Positions 19,634 to 27,347 of a stretch of 64,000 nt of DNA are shown here, in pieces. Every line of letters starts with the position of its first letter. Position 1 is the first letter of the stretch. Below the pieces are notes generated by a model, which did no database searches, was not told the DNA's origin, and saw only the letters and a list, made by a program, of their open reading frames with translations. The translations under genes and the position numbers were made by a program. Where the stretch lies: positions 372,001 to 436,000 of the forward strand of contig CANNEE010000001.1 of NCBI GenBank assembly GCA_947503555.1, given 5' to 3'. This stretch comes from an uncultured Shewanella sp. GTDB taxonomy: Bacteria; Pseudomonadota; Gammaproteobacteria; Enterobacterales; Shewanellaceae.

Positions 19634-20883
19634 AGGCTGAGTCCAAAACGTTGGGTAACGTCCAAGGCACTACGTACACCGTCTTCATGAAAGCCGTTGT
19701 ACCAATAGGCGCCAGCGAAATGAAAGCCTTGCTTGCCACAGATAAGATGACGTAATTTTTGCGCACCAACGCTCGACTCATCTAACACTGGGTGATGATA
19801 AACAAACCGCTTTAATACTTTCTCAGGGGCTATCGACTCGGTTTGGTTTAAGGTGACACAAAAGGTGTGTTCACTTTCAATACCTTGCAAAATATTCATA
19901 TCGTAGGTCACGCAGGCTGGACGGGATAAATTATCATCTAAACGATAGTTCCAACTTGCCCAAGCAAGCTTTCTATTTGGTAGCAGGGATGTGTCCGTAT
20001 GTAGCACAACCTCATTGCGACTATAGGGAATATTTGACAGTACATTGACCTCATCTTGAGTAGGGTTGTCGATTAATTCCAAGGCTTCATTGGAATGACA
20101 GGCAAAAATCACCTCATCAAATAGCAAGATTTCGCCATTGGCCATGGTCACAATCACGCCATCGTCAGTTCGACTCACCTTTTCAATATCAGCCTTAGTG
20201 ACAATCGGTTGAGACAACTGAGCTTCAATACGCTTAACATATTCACGGGATCCCTTTGGAATGACATACCACTGGGGTCTATCACTGATATTAAGCAGTC
20301 CATGGTGATAGAAAAACTGAATGAAGAATTTAAGATCAAACTGCATCATCTCATTAAGAGATGTCGACCAAATCGCCGCCCCCATAGGTAAGATATAGTG
20401 ACGGGAAAAAAAGTCAGAAAAGTGATGTTGCTTGAGGAAGTCCCCTAAACTTGCCCCACTAGGAATCGAATTAGACGCGTATGCCTGTGTACATAGTCTA
20501 TTAAACTTAATGATTTCATAGATAAGCCACCAAAACCTTGGCCTTAATAGGTTAGTTCTTTGAGCGAAAAGGCTATTTAAACCATGTCCGTTGTATTCAA
20601 ATTGCGTCTGGCTATTGTGGACACTAAAGCTCATCTCTGTCGCTTTGCCCTTAAGGTTTAGCCTATCGAGTAACTTGTTGAAATTAGGATAAGTTCTATC
20701 ATTAAAAACAATAAAACCTGTATCTATAGCATAGTGCTGATTATCAAGCTCAATATCCACAGTTGCGGTATGGCCGCCAACATAATCATTCTTTTCAAAT
20801 ACTGTGACCTTATGTTGCTTGTCCAGCAAATAGGCTGAGGTTAGCCCAGAAATGCCCGAGCCTATCACGGCAATATTTTTCAT
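19630..20883 (-). CDS. FAD-dependent amine-oxidase-like oxidoreductase (candidate phospholipid desaturase)
   Basis: Flavoprotein of about 417 residues with dinucleotide-binding motif IGSGISGLTSAYLL at the N-terminus, then EKNDYVGGHTATVDI, and a C-terminal FAD contact (G-A-Y-W-Y-N-G-F-H-E-D-G). The homologous Rhodobacter singlet-oxygen regulon contains a flavin amine-oxidase-like protein used in furan fatty acid synthesis, so the same role is plausible here. The ATG at 20883 is chosen because it forms an ATGA overlap with the SDR stop; upstream codons would precede the Rossmann strand with foreign sequence. Confidence 0.88.
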   Translation of the reverse strand: MKNIAVIGSGISGLTSAYLLDKQHKVTVFEKNDYVGGHTATVDIELDNQHYAIDTGFIVFNDRTYPNFNKLLDRLNLKGKATEMSFSVHNSQTQFEYNGHGLNSLFAQRTNLLRPRFWWLIYEIIKFNRLCTQAYASNSIPSGASLGDFLKQHHFSDFFSRHYILPMGAAIWSTSLNEMMQFDLKFFIQFFYHHGLLNISDRPQWYVIPKGSREYVKRIEAQLSQPIVTKADIEKVSRTDDGVIVTMANGEILLFDEVIFACHSNEALELIDNPTQDEVNVLSNIPYSRNEVVLHTDTSLLPNRKLAWASWNYRLDDNLSRPACVTYDMNILQGIESEHTFCVTLNQTESIAPEKVLKRFVYHHPVLDESSVGAQKLRHLICGKQGFHFAGAYWYNGFHEDGVRSALDVTQRFGLSL

Positions 20884-21602
20884 TTTATTTTCCCCATTAC
20901 AGCAAGCTTGCTCCATAAGAACATTGGCAAGGCATTAAAACACTTCATAAACAATACAAATAACCAAGGAAAGTTAATCTCACGCTTGCCCTTATTAACC
21001 CCCTCAACAATCAACTCAGCCGCCCTATTGGCATCAATGAGCATTGGCATGGCAAAGGTGTTCTTATCGGTTAAAGGTGTTTTTACGAAGCCAGGGTGAA
21101 CGACACTGACACCTATCTGTTTATCCCTTAGGCTCACAGATAAGGTCTTTCCTAAATAACTCAGCGCCGCTTTTGAGCAACCATAGGCCTCGGCTCTTGG
21201 CAAAGGTAAAAATGCGGCGCTTGAACTAATCAAGACCAAACGCCCTCCAGGCTTAAGATGCGGCAACCAAGTTTGTAAGCAATAGCCGATGGAAATCAGA
21301 TTAACTTTAACCACTCGCTCAAATAACTCACCATCAAAGTGCTTAGGATCGTCAATATATTCACAGTCGCCTGCGTTAAGGATCAGCAGATCTAATGTCT
21401 CAAACTCACTCGTCATTTTGGGATAAGCTTCGAAATCCGTCAGGTCAAAGCAATAACTTTGGGTTATTTCAACTTCACTGGCTAAATCCGCAAGCTTAGC
21501 TTCACTTCGACCACAAGCATGGACATGATCACCACGATAGCTATATGCCGCGCAAAGCGCTCTACCTATGCCCGAAGTGGCACCTGTTACCAGTACATTC
21601 AT
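20880..21602 (-). CDS. Short-chain dehydrogenase/reductase
   Basis: 240-residue NAD(P)-dependent oxidoreductase. Cofactor motif VTGATSGIGRALC at 5-17, NAG near 85, and the catalytic Y-x3-K in EAYGCSKAAL near 148. Substrate unknown; the operon suggests a lipid or lipid-derived carbonyl. It has 4-bp overlaps with both neighbours. Confidence 0.92.
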   Translation of the reverse strand: MNVLVTGATSGIGRALCAAYSYRGDHVHACGRSEAKLADLASEVEITQSYCFDLTDFEAYPKMTSEFETLDLLILNAGDCEYIDDPKHFDGELFERVVKVNLISIGYCLQTWLPHLKPGGRLVLISSSAAFLPLPRAEAYGCSKAALSYLGKTLSVSLRDKQIGVSVVHPGFVKTPLTDKNTFAMPMLIDANRAAELIVEGVNKGKREINFPWLFVLFMKCFNALPMFLWSKLAVMGKIK

Positions 21603-22033
21603 ACTTGTACCGCCTTGGATTTAATCCGTTTGACAATGGCTCCCAGTAAAGGAATGTGTTCATAAAGCATGGCGCCAACATCTAAGTAGTCACGATGAAA
21701 TACCACGAGTCCATCTCGCTGCTTAAGATGCGAGTGACCACTGACCTGAATCACTTTGCCACCATTTAACTTGTTATGGCTAAAATCCATATGCCAATAC
21801 ACAGCGGCTTGGTCCCCTGATTCAATGACATTATCTATGGTAAAGTTGCAGTGACTGATATTGGTATAGCTAGCTTTAAAGCTTTGAATAAGGTTATCTA
21901 CCCCTTCTAGCTGATGTAAGGGGTCTATGAATACCAGCTGCGGATGGTAAATACCCTCTAACAGCTCTAGATTATCCGTGCCTAGCTCACTGTAGGCATC
22001 AATAAATCCTTGTAGCCATGGGGAATATTTCAT
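21599..22033 (-). CDS. NTF2/SnoaL-like protein, first gene of the ECF-controlled operon
   Basis: 144 residues with the small alpha+beta cone fold signature: F-I-D-A-Y-S-E-L at the start and YHPQLVFIDPLHQLEG near 27. Function unknown; members often bind or isomerise small hydrophobic compounds. A good ribosome site (AAGGAG) lies about 9 bases before the ATG, and an ECF-type promoter lies about 27 bases further up. It heads eight genes that are all overlapping or closely spaced. Confidence 0.85.
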   Translation of the reverse strand: MKYSPWLQGFIDAYSELGTDNLELLEGIYHPQLVFIDPLHQLEGVDNLIQSFKASYTNISHCNFTIDNVIESGDQAAVYWHMDFSHNKLNGGKVIQVSGHSHLKQRDGLVVFHRDYLDVGAMLYEHIPLLGAIVKRIKSKAVQV

Positions 22034-22066
22034 GGCGATTCTCCTTTAACGACTTCTCCTAACCAT

Positions 22067-22096
22067 ACAGTACGTAATGAGTCAAAATTTAGATCA
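22067..22096 (-). promoter_or_regulatory. ECF (ChrR-partner) sigma promoter of the eight-gene lipid operon
   Basis: On the minus strand, TGATCT (22091-22096), an 18-base spacer ending in CG, and TACTGT (22067-22072). It has the same layout as the promoters at 23779-23808 and 24483-24512. The predicted start is near 22060, about 27 bases before the NTF2-like gene. Otherwise the 355-bp gap (22034-22388) holds only the chrR terminator and AT-rich sequence. Confidence 0.75.
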
Positions 22097-22337
22097 ATTC
22101 AATCAGTAATTTACCCACTATTTAAATACCTATAGCTTAAGTATTGAAAATAGCGAGCTTAGGAATAATGCGTGTTAGTGCCAATATCTTTGGTGAAGAA
22201 CCACGCCCAAAGTAGGACAAACGACAATCAAACCTTTATTTATCAACTACTTAAAAAGAAGCGACAATGAATAAATGAAGTTTACGCAAAGCGAGAATAT
22301 CAAGTGAAAGTAAATAATAAAGAGTGAGTCAATGGGG

Positions 22338-22370
22338 TAAAAAAACCGCCTATCGAAACCTATAGGCGGT
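22338..22370 (-). terminator. Terminator of the sigma-chrR operon
   Basis: ACCGCCTAT (22345-22353) and ATAGGCGGT (22362-22370), with seven Ts after the stem on the minus strand. It separates the regulator genes from the operon they control. Confidence 0.88.
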
Positions 22371-22388
22371 GTTAAACTAAGCTTGCTA

Positions 22389-23114
22389 TCAGTAAATTAG
22401 CTTACCTATAGGATTGAGAAGCTGACTCACACCTTGCGTGAAACGCAGTGCATCGCTTGATACAGTCAGGCAAGTACACCCCTCCTTAGTGACTGGCTCA
22501 TGGGTATGCTTACCATCTAGCCAGATAAAGTCACCTGCGACATAATGCCCCATCTCATCTTCAAAGCTACCTTGAAGTAATAATGTAATCTCAAAGCCCT
22601 TGTGAGTATGTTGAGGCACAAGTCCTCCTTTATCTATATGCAACAAGCTCATACGAAGATCTTCATCGTCAAAGTTAAATCTAGCACGGGATACCTTGCC
22701 AACCCCCTGCCAACTTTGAAGTGGTATGCTTCTTAGCGCCCTTGGCACACTGACCTTATCACCAGCATATTCAAAAAAACCTGCTTCCTTGTCCAATTCA
22801 ACCGACAAATCCTCAGCGGGCAAAGCCATGATATTATCGAGCAATCGACTGTCGACTTGGCTCTCTGGAGATAAGTTTTCGTCATCATTTGAAAAGACAG
22901 AGTCAGCATCAAAGGGGGCGATAAACTCATTCTCATTGAATGCCTCTTCTAAATCGAATGCTTTAAGCGCCGCCGCTTCGGTTAGCTGTTCAACACGCTG
23001 CTGACATCGCTGACACATTTCAATATGACTTGAAGTCACTAAGGAAACAGACGCCGGTAGCTCACCTGTTACAAATGCCTCCAACACTGCGTCACTTGGA
23101 TGGTATTTAATCAT
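22389..23114 (-). CDS. chrR: ChrR-type zinc/cupin anti-sigma factor
   Basis: Holds the ECF sigma factor inactive and releases it on singlet oxygen or related stress (known for Rhodobacter ChrR). Zinc ligands match that protein: H5, H30, C34 and C37 in H-x3-C-x2-C. The C-terminal cupin domain shows PQHTHKGFEITLLLQGSF near 165 and LDGKHTHEP near 196, supplying its His/Glu metal ligands. Length 241 residues. It overlaps the sigma gene by 8 bp, typical for a co-translated sigma/anti-sigma pair. Confidence 0.95.
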   Translation of the reverse strand: MIKYHPSDAVLEAFVTGELPASVSLVTSSHIEMCQRCQQRVEQLTEAAALKAFDLEEAFNENEFIAPFDADSVFSNDDENLSPESQVDSRLLDNIMALPAEDLSVELDKEAGFFEYAGDKVSVPRALRSIPLQSWQGVGKVSRARFNFDDEDLRMSLLHIDKGGLVPQHTHKGFEITLLLQGSFEDEMGHYVAGDFIWLDGKHTHEPVTKEGCTCLTVSSDALRFTQGVSQLLNPIGKLIY

Positions 23115-23748
23115 CGGCTTGTTCCCCCATCTGTTTCCTAATTCTGGCTAAAGCCAGTCTCAACCGAGACTTAATGGTGCCAATTGGGACACCCAACTGC
23201 TTAGATAGCTGTTCTTGCGACAGCTCTTGAAAATAGATACCTTTAACAACCACTCTTTGGGCATTGGGCAGGCAATCAACATAGTGTTTAAGTTGATTGT
23301 CCATTAAATGATCGCCAAAACTAGCGTCGTCTATATGAGCAGTTTCTTCTTGTTGCTGCTCTAAAGGCCAAATATCATCACCGAGGTTTTGCTCGCAACC
23401 TGTCTTAAGCTTTCTCAAGTAGTCAAAAGACGCGTTACGCATTATGGTGTAAATCCATGTGGTGGCCGCACCTTTATTGGCATCATAAAGATGGGCTTTT
23501 CTCCAAACGCTGGTCATCGTCTCCTGAACCAGGTCATAGGCTTGGGTCTCGCTTTTATACTGCTTGAGGCCAAAGCGTTTAATCTTAGGGGCAAAGAACA
23601 TAAACAGCTTGGTAAAAGCTTGCTTATCACGTTTCTTGGCAACTAATGACAGCCAGCAGGATAGCTCCTTAGCGGCTTCAAAGTTGATAGGCTGATTAAT
23701 GGGTATTTCTCCCTTAATAGATCCTTTCATGCCATCTAATTGTCGCAT
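23107..23748 (-). CDS. ECF RNA polymerase sigma factor (RpoE/ChrR singlet-oxygen type)
   Basis: 213-residue sigma factor with region 2 (YDLVQETMTSVWRKAHLYD near 85, then TWIYTIMRNASFDYLRK) and region 4 (EQLSKQLGVPIGTIKSRLRLALARIR near 178). It is distinct from the RpoE at 34844-35422. The ATG at 23748 has AGGGTGA about 7 bases upstream; the ATG at 23730 is an alternative. A promoter of the form predicted for this sigma lies 24 bases above the start, so positive autoregulation is likely. Confidence 0.93.
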   Translation of the reverse strand: MRQLDGMKGSIKGEIPINQPINFEAAKELSCWLSLVAKKRDKQAFTKLFMFFAPKIKRFGLKQYKSETQAYDLVQETMTSVWRKAHLYDANKGAATTWIYTIMRNASFDYLRKLKTGCEQNLGDDIWPLEQQQEETAHIDDASFGDHLMDNQLKHYVDCLPNAQRVVVKGIYFQELSQEQLSKQLGVPIGTIKSRLRLALARIRKQMGEQADD

Positions 23749-23778
23749 TTAAGCTCACCCTTGTTCTAAACGTATCCA

Positions 23779-23808
23779 TCTATACGTCAGAACGAGCAAA
23801 AAGGATCA
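23779..23808 (-). promoter_or_regulatory. ECF sigma promoter of the sigma-chrR operon
   Basis: On the minus strand, TGATCC (23803-23808), an 18-base spacer ending in CG, and TATAGA (23779-23784). The -35 element overlaps the stop region of the LON-domain gene. It agrees with the known TGATCC-type -35 of RpoE/ChrR promoters in Rhodobacter. Confidence 0.8.
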
Positions 23809-24453
23809 CAAATTTTTCTCTTCTATTTCACATAGAGTACAAAGCAACTGAGTGACCTGTGAAAACGTTAGCTGGCTGATAACCCTTTCTTTTTCAGTTA
23901 ATGACAAAGGAATGATTTCTAATAGCCGAGCACATACCCATTTAGGATAGCTAAAATAATGAGTTTCATACAAACTACTGAGCTCAGTATTGGTGACAAA
24001 TAGGGATTTAAGTAATAGCGACAACTCATCTAACTGATTGTTTTGTTTATATGAAATAATATCTCTATCACTAGACCAATGGGAACGAGAATGAGCATTC
24101 GCTGTTAACAGCCCGTCATCCAAATATTGAAACGAGGAGAGGCTAACCAAATCACTTGCACCAACATCTATCGTTAATATGCCATCGTCTGCGGTATTGA
24201 AGTCCAAGATATTTACCAATGTGCCCCATTTAGGTACAAAGAAACGCTTTTGCTCTAAATAAAGTCCAACGACAAATCCATCCCCCTGCTTAAGGCTCGC
24301 CACCATGTTGAGGTATCGTGTTTCAAATATACGCAACCTCTGAACGCCTCTAGGCAGCAAGCATATAGGGAGTGGGAACACAGGCAAAGGCCCTTTTCCA
24401 ATCGATTTATTGCCTAAAGTCGTCTGTTCTAGCTGTCTACCCCGAGTTATCAC
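23806..24453 (-). CDS. LON substrate-binding-domain protein (no protease domain)
   Basis: 215 residues. PLPVFPLPICLLPRGVQRLRIFETRYLNMV near 22-51 is the Lon N-terminal domain signature. There is no ATPase or protease domain, so it could act as a substrate adaptor or chaperone; its role is unknown. A GTG at 24453 is the start, with GAGGG about 8 bases upstream. Its own ECF-type promoter lies 23 bases further up, and only 57 bp separate its stop from the sigma gene, so its transcript probably continues into sigma-chrR. Confidence 0.85.
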   Translation of the reverse strand: MITRGRQLEQTTLGNKSIGKGPLPVFPLPICLLPRGVQRLRIFETRYLNMVASLKQGDGFVVGLYLEQKRFFVPKWGTLVNILDFNTADDGILTIDVGASDLVSLSSFQYLDDGLLTANAHSRSHWSSDRDIISYKQNNQLDELSLLLKSLFVTNTELSSLYETHYFSYPKWVCARLLEIIPLSLTEKERVISQLTFSQVTQLLCTLCEIEEKNL

Positions 24454-24482
24454 TCTAATACCCTCAAATACTCAATTTGATA

Positions 24483-24512
24483 GCTATACGAAGTGATAAA
24501 CCTGAGGGATCA
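24483..24512 (-). promoter_or_regulatory. ECF sigma promoter of the LON-domain gene
   Basis: On the minus strand, TGATCC (24507-24512), an 18-base spacer ending in CG, and TATAGC (24483-24488). It is nearly identical in both elements to the sigma gene's own promoter. Confidence 0.75.
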
Positions 24513-24574
24513 CTACTGCTCCCCATATTCGAGTAAATTGAAAAAACGATTGGTAGCAGATTTAAATGGCAGGA

Positions 24575-25102
24575 CTAGCTCGCCTTTCTTGCGGCCTCTA
24601 GGGCGCGACGTTTATCTCTAGCAATGGGGGTAATGGTTTCATTGAGTTTTTGCTCCCAACCCAACATAAAATAGACCTCAGCCATTAAGAAAAAAGGCCC
24701 TATTAGCAATTGGTTTAAATCATCGATAAATGCAGGTTTGGCTTTCTCATATTTATGCCCTAGAAACTGTATTGCCCAAGCGACGATAAATACCCCTAAG
24801 GCAATCCACAACGCATTTGGCAGAGAAACTATATACTCAGCGCTCATCAGCACAGGGATAATAAACAGCATTAACCCTATGGCTAATCGGGTGTGCAAGA
24901 TAAAGTAATAGATGGCAACAACCACAGCAAAAACCATAGCTAAGCTCAATTGAAATTGACCGGCGATATCAAAGCGAACAAAGCTCATCAGTACTAGCAA
25001 AGACCAGATAATCGCAGGTACTCCAATAAAGTGAGTACGAATATTTTTAGGATTTAAGTGAACACTTTTATAGGTGGCGAGTTGTTCTACTGCTGACTTC
25101 AT
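24575..25102 (-). CDS. Mpo1-like (DUF962) membrane protein, predicted 2-hydroxy fatty acid dioxygenase
   Basis: Yeast Mpo1 is an Fe(II) dioxygenase for fatty acid alpha-oxidation. This protein has the family's two His motifs, HLNPKNIRTHFIG near residue 15 and QFLGHKYEKAKPAF near 112, and about four membrane segments between and after them. I use the ATG at 25102 (175 residues) because GGAG lies 6 bases upstream; the ATG at 25114 has no ribosome site. It is not clearly in an operon. Its upstream region is a palindromic repeat element. Confidence 0.85.
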   Translation of the reverse strand: MKSAVEQLATYKSVHLNPKNIRTHFIGVPAIIWSLLVLMSFVRFDIAGQFQLSLAMVFAVVVAIYYFILHTRLAIGLMLFIIPVLMSAEYIVSLPNALWIALGVFIVAWAIQFLGHKYEKAKPAFIDDLNQLLIGPFFLMAEVYFMLGWEQKLNETITPIARDKRRALEAARKAS

Positions 25103-25138
25103 ATCAAGCTCCATGCTAATTGACAGCTATTATTAATT

Positions 25139-25302
25139 ATACCAATCGCACTAAATATGTGATCATTCAGCGGGAGTCTCTCAGGCGCTTCACTTCTGTG
25201 TTGCATTGACTTGAAAGGGAATAACCATTCCAGCGACAATGCGCCTTAAATTGAAACGCCTGAGAGGCTCTGAACTGAACAGATATTTAGTTAGATTGGT
25301 AT
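25139..25302. repeat. 164-bp palindromic repeat element with ATACCAATC ends (MITE-like)
   Basis: Both ends read ATACCAATC inward. The inverted arms continue with ACTAAATAT, then TGATC/TGTTC, and further in TCTCAGGCG; the centre also folds (GCATTG against CAATGC). The whole unit can form one long imperfect hairpin. A lone ATACCAATC also occurs at 32119-32127. No ORF inside, so it is likely non-autonomous. Confidence 0.75.
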
Positions 25303-25331
25303 TACCTTAACCTAACTGAAAACCTGCCAAT

Positions 25332-25364
25332 AAAAAAGGCGCTAATCATAATTAACGCCTTTAA
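25332..25364 (-). terminator. Terminator after acpS
   Basis: AAAGGCG-C-TAAT pairs with ATTA-A-CGCCTTT (one mismatch) around CATA; six Ts follow on the minus strand. Confidence 0.85.
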
Positions 25365-25387
25365 CCGCATTCAAAAATCTAAGTAGA

Positions 25388-25774
25388 CTAATCGATAGAC
25401 TCTAGGATCACAGTCGCCATAGCATAGTGCTTCTCATCGGCAATAGAGATATGACCGAGTTTTCCACCCAGCTTCTGCAGCCTTTCTTTGGCCCCTTGGC
25501 TAAACTCAAGAGAAGGCGCGCCGTCGGCATTGTTACTGATTTCAATATGTTGAAATGAAACCCCTCTGCCAATGCCAGTTCCTAGGGCTTTTGCGGCGGC
25601 CTCCTTGGCAGCGAAACGCTTTGCAAGATAACGCCCAGGCTGGCTGCTATTAGCAAAAATAGCCAGTTCCTTAGGCGTTAATACTCGTTTGGCGAGCCTG
25701 TCACAGCCCTTAGCGACTTGCGCTTCTATGCGCTCTATCTCAACGATATCTGTGCCTAAGCCAACAATTGCCAT
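25388..25774 (-). CDS. acpS: Holo-[acyl-carrier-protein] synthase
   Basis: Transfers phosphopantetheine from CoA to ACP. GLGTDIVEIERI near the start and KRFAAKEAAAKALGTG near 52 are the metal/CoA-binding motifs. Normal length, 128 residues. It is the last gene of the long lepA-to-acpS run, 11 bp after pdxJ, as in Escherichia coli. Confidence 0.97.
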   Translation of the reverse strand: MAIVGLGTDIVEIERIEAQVAKGCDRLAKRVLTPKELAIFANSSQPGRYLAKRFAAKEAAAKALGTGIGRGVSFQHIEISNNADGAPSLEFSQGAKERLQKLGGKLGHISIADEKHYAMATVILESID

Positions 25775-25785
25775 AGCTTGTACCT

Positions 25786-26523
25786 TTACTCGCCGCGGCG
25801 CCCTTCAAGCATCAACTGCTTCATATCTTTTACTGCCGTCGCCAGACCATCGATAGCAGCACGGGCCACAATAGCATGGCCAATATTAAGCTCATATAAC
25901 TCAGGAATGGCAGCGATAGGCTTAACATTGTGGTAATGCAAACCATGACCAGCATTTACCACTAGTCCCTTACCATGGGCGTAGGTTGCCATGGCTTTAA
26001 TACGCTCAAGTTCTTGCTGCTGCTCTGCATCGGTTTGTGCATCGGCATAACAACCTGTATGAATTTCGATATAGGGCGCACCCACAGCTACAGCGGCATC
26101 GATCTGTGCTTTATCAGCATCGATAAAGAGCGACACCTTAGACCCTACTGCAGCTAAACGCTCAACCGCTTGCTTCATCTTATCCATCTGCCCCGCAACA
26201 TCTAGTCCACCTTCTGTAGTGAGCTCTTCTCGCTTCTCTGGCACTAGACACACGTAAGCTGGTTTCACTTCGCAGGCGATGTTGAGCATCTCTTCAGTAA
26301 CCGCCATTTCAAGATTCATACGAGTTTTTAGGGTCTTAGCAAGGGTATAGACATCTCTATCAATAATATGACGTCTATCTTCACGTAGATGTATGGTTAT
26401 GCCATCGGCGCCAGCATGTTCAGCCACAGCCGCAGCATGCACAGGATCTGGGTAATTTGTGCCACGAGCCTGGCGTAGGGTTGCAATATGATCGATATTA
26501 ACGCCTAGTAAAATTCTGCCCAC
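25786..26523 (-). CDS. pdxJ: Pyridoxine 5'-phosphate synthase
   Basis: Makes pyridoxine phosphate from 1-deoxyxylulose 5-phosphate and aminoacetone phosphate. [17 protein letters not shown] at the start, [12 protein letters not shown] near 41, and [11 protein letters not shown] near 190 are diagnostic. Length 245 residues. Between recO and acpS. Confidence 0.98.
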   Translation of the reverse strand: MGRILLGVNIDHIATLRQARGTNYPDPVHAAAVAEHAGADGITIHLREDRRHIIDRDVYTLAKTLKTRMNLEMAVTEEMLNIACEVKPAYVCLVPEKREELTTEGGLDVAGQMDKMKQAVERLAAVGSKVSLFIDADKAQIDAAVAVGAPYIEIHTGCYADAQTDAEQQQELERIKAMATYAHGKGLVVNAGHGLHYHNVKPIAAIPELYELNIGHAIVARAAIDGLATAVKDMKQLMLEGRRGE

Positions 26524-26595
26524 CTAAGGCTCCTTAATTATTGTTAGTTTGAGGCGCTATTGTAATCGATGAAATGAAAAAAGCGATAGCCACTA

Positions 26596-27303
26596 TCATG
26601 AGGAAAGCGATGAGTCGCCCCTAGCAGCAAACAGTCTGCGGCTATTAAGTGGTTTAGTCCCCAGAATTGGCGCTAATAAGGTGCGCATCAGGTGTTTAAT
26701 CTGACTGTAATGACTATCTGTTAACGCTTGCTCACCTAAAGCCATCAATGCCTCACCCGAATAGATACCAGCACCCGCTCGGCTTTGGGGGGAAAGCACC
26801 ACACAAACAAAGCCTTCTTCGGGAATTAATCGGTAAAAGGCATGACTGCTTATCGCATCCCCTTGCACATCTTTATCAAGAGATGGCATACAACCCAGCT
26901 CATGTAACAGGGCTTGTTCAAAATAACGCAGCTTAGCTTGCTCAAGTTGGCTGGCGAGGGAAATTAACGCTTGATGATAGGGAAGAAACAATCTTTCGGC
27001 GGCTTGATGAACCGGTAAGCAGCGAACGATCAATTCGTTTAGATAAATACCTGCGTACATACCATCGCCTTGAAGTGGAATGGCGGGGGACGCGGCTTCA
27101 ACTTGGTAAAGAGTCTTCAACTCTCCTTTGCCCGAGAGCTGAAAAATGAGTGGCTGAAAAGGCTGCAGAATGCTTTTAATGGAACGCTTACCGCTACCGA
27201 GGCGGGCTATGGCATCGACTCGACCTATTCCATCCACCAGCAGGTTCACTATTACGCTGGATTCTCGGTAAGGCCTATGATGCAAGACATAGCCACGTTC
27301 CAT
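26596..27303 (-). CDS. recO: DNA repair protein RecO
   Basis: Recombination mediator that loads RecA with RecR. N-terminal OB fold (GYVLHHRPYRESSVIVNLL) and helical C-terminal part (ELIVRCLP, LHELGCMPSLD). About 235 residues. The ATG at 27303 is preferred over the preceding TTG. Next to era. Confidence 0.95.
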   Translation of the reverse strand: MERGYVLHHRPYRESSVIVNLLVDGIGRVDAIARLGSGKRSIKSILQPFQPLIFQLSGKGELKTLYQVEAASPAIPLQGDGMYAGIYLNELIVRCLPVHQAAERLFLPYHQALISLASQLEQAKLRYFEQALLHELGCMPSLDKDVQGDAISSHAFYRLIPEEGFVCVVLSPQSRAGAGIYSGEALMALGEQALTDSHYSQIKHLMRTLLAPILGTKPLNSRRLFAARGDSSLSS

Positions 27304-27347
27304 CAATTATCTATCCTGAGTAAGCTTGAGTGCTTATGGCAATAGAC

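Noticed and set aside
25136-25165. TGATCA-N18-TATAAT upstream of the Mpo1-like gene as a fourth ECF promoter
   Set aside because: The spacing fits, but the -35 differs, CG before the -10 is missing (GG instead), and TGATCA is part of the repeat element; more likely an ordinary extended -10.
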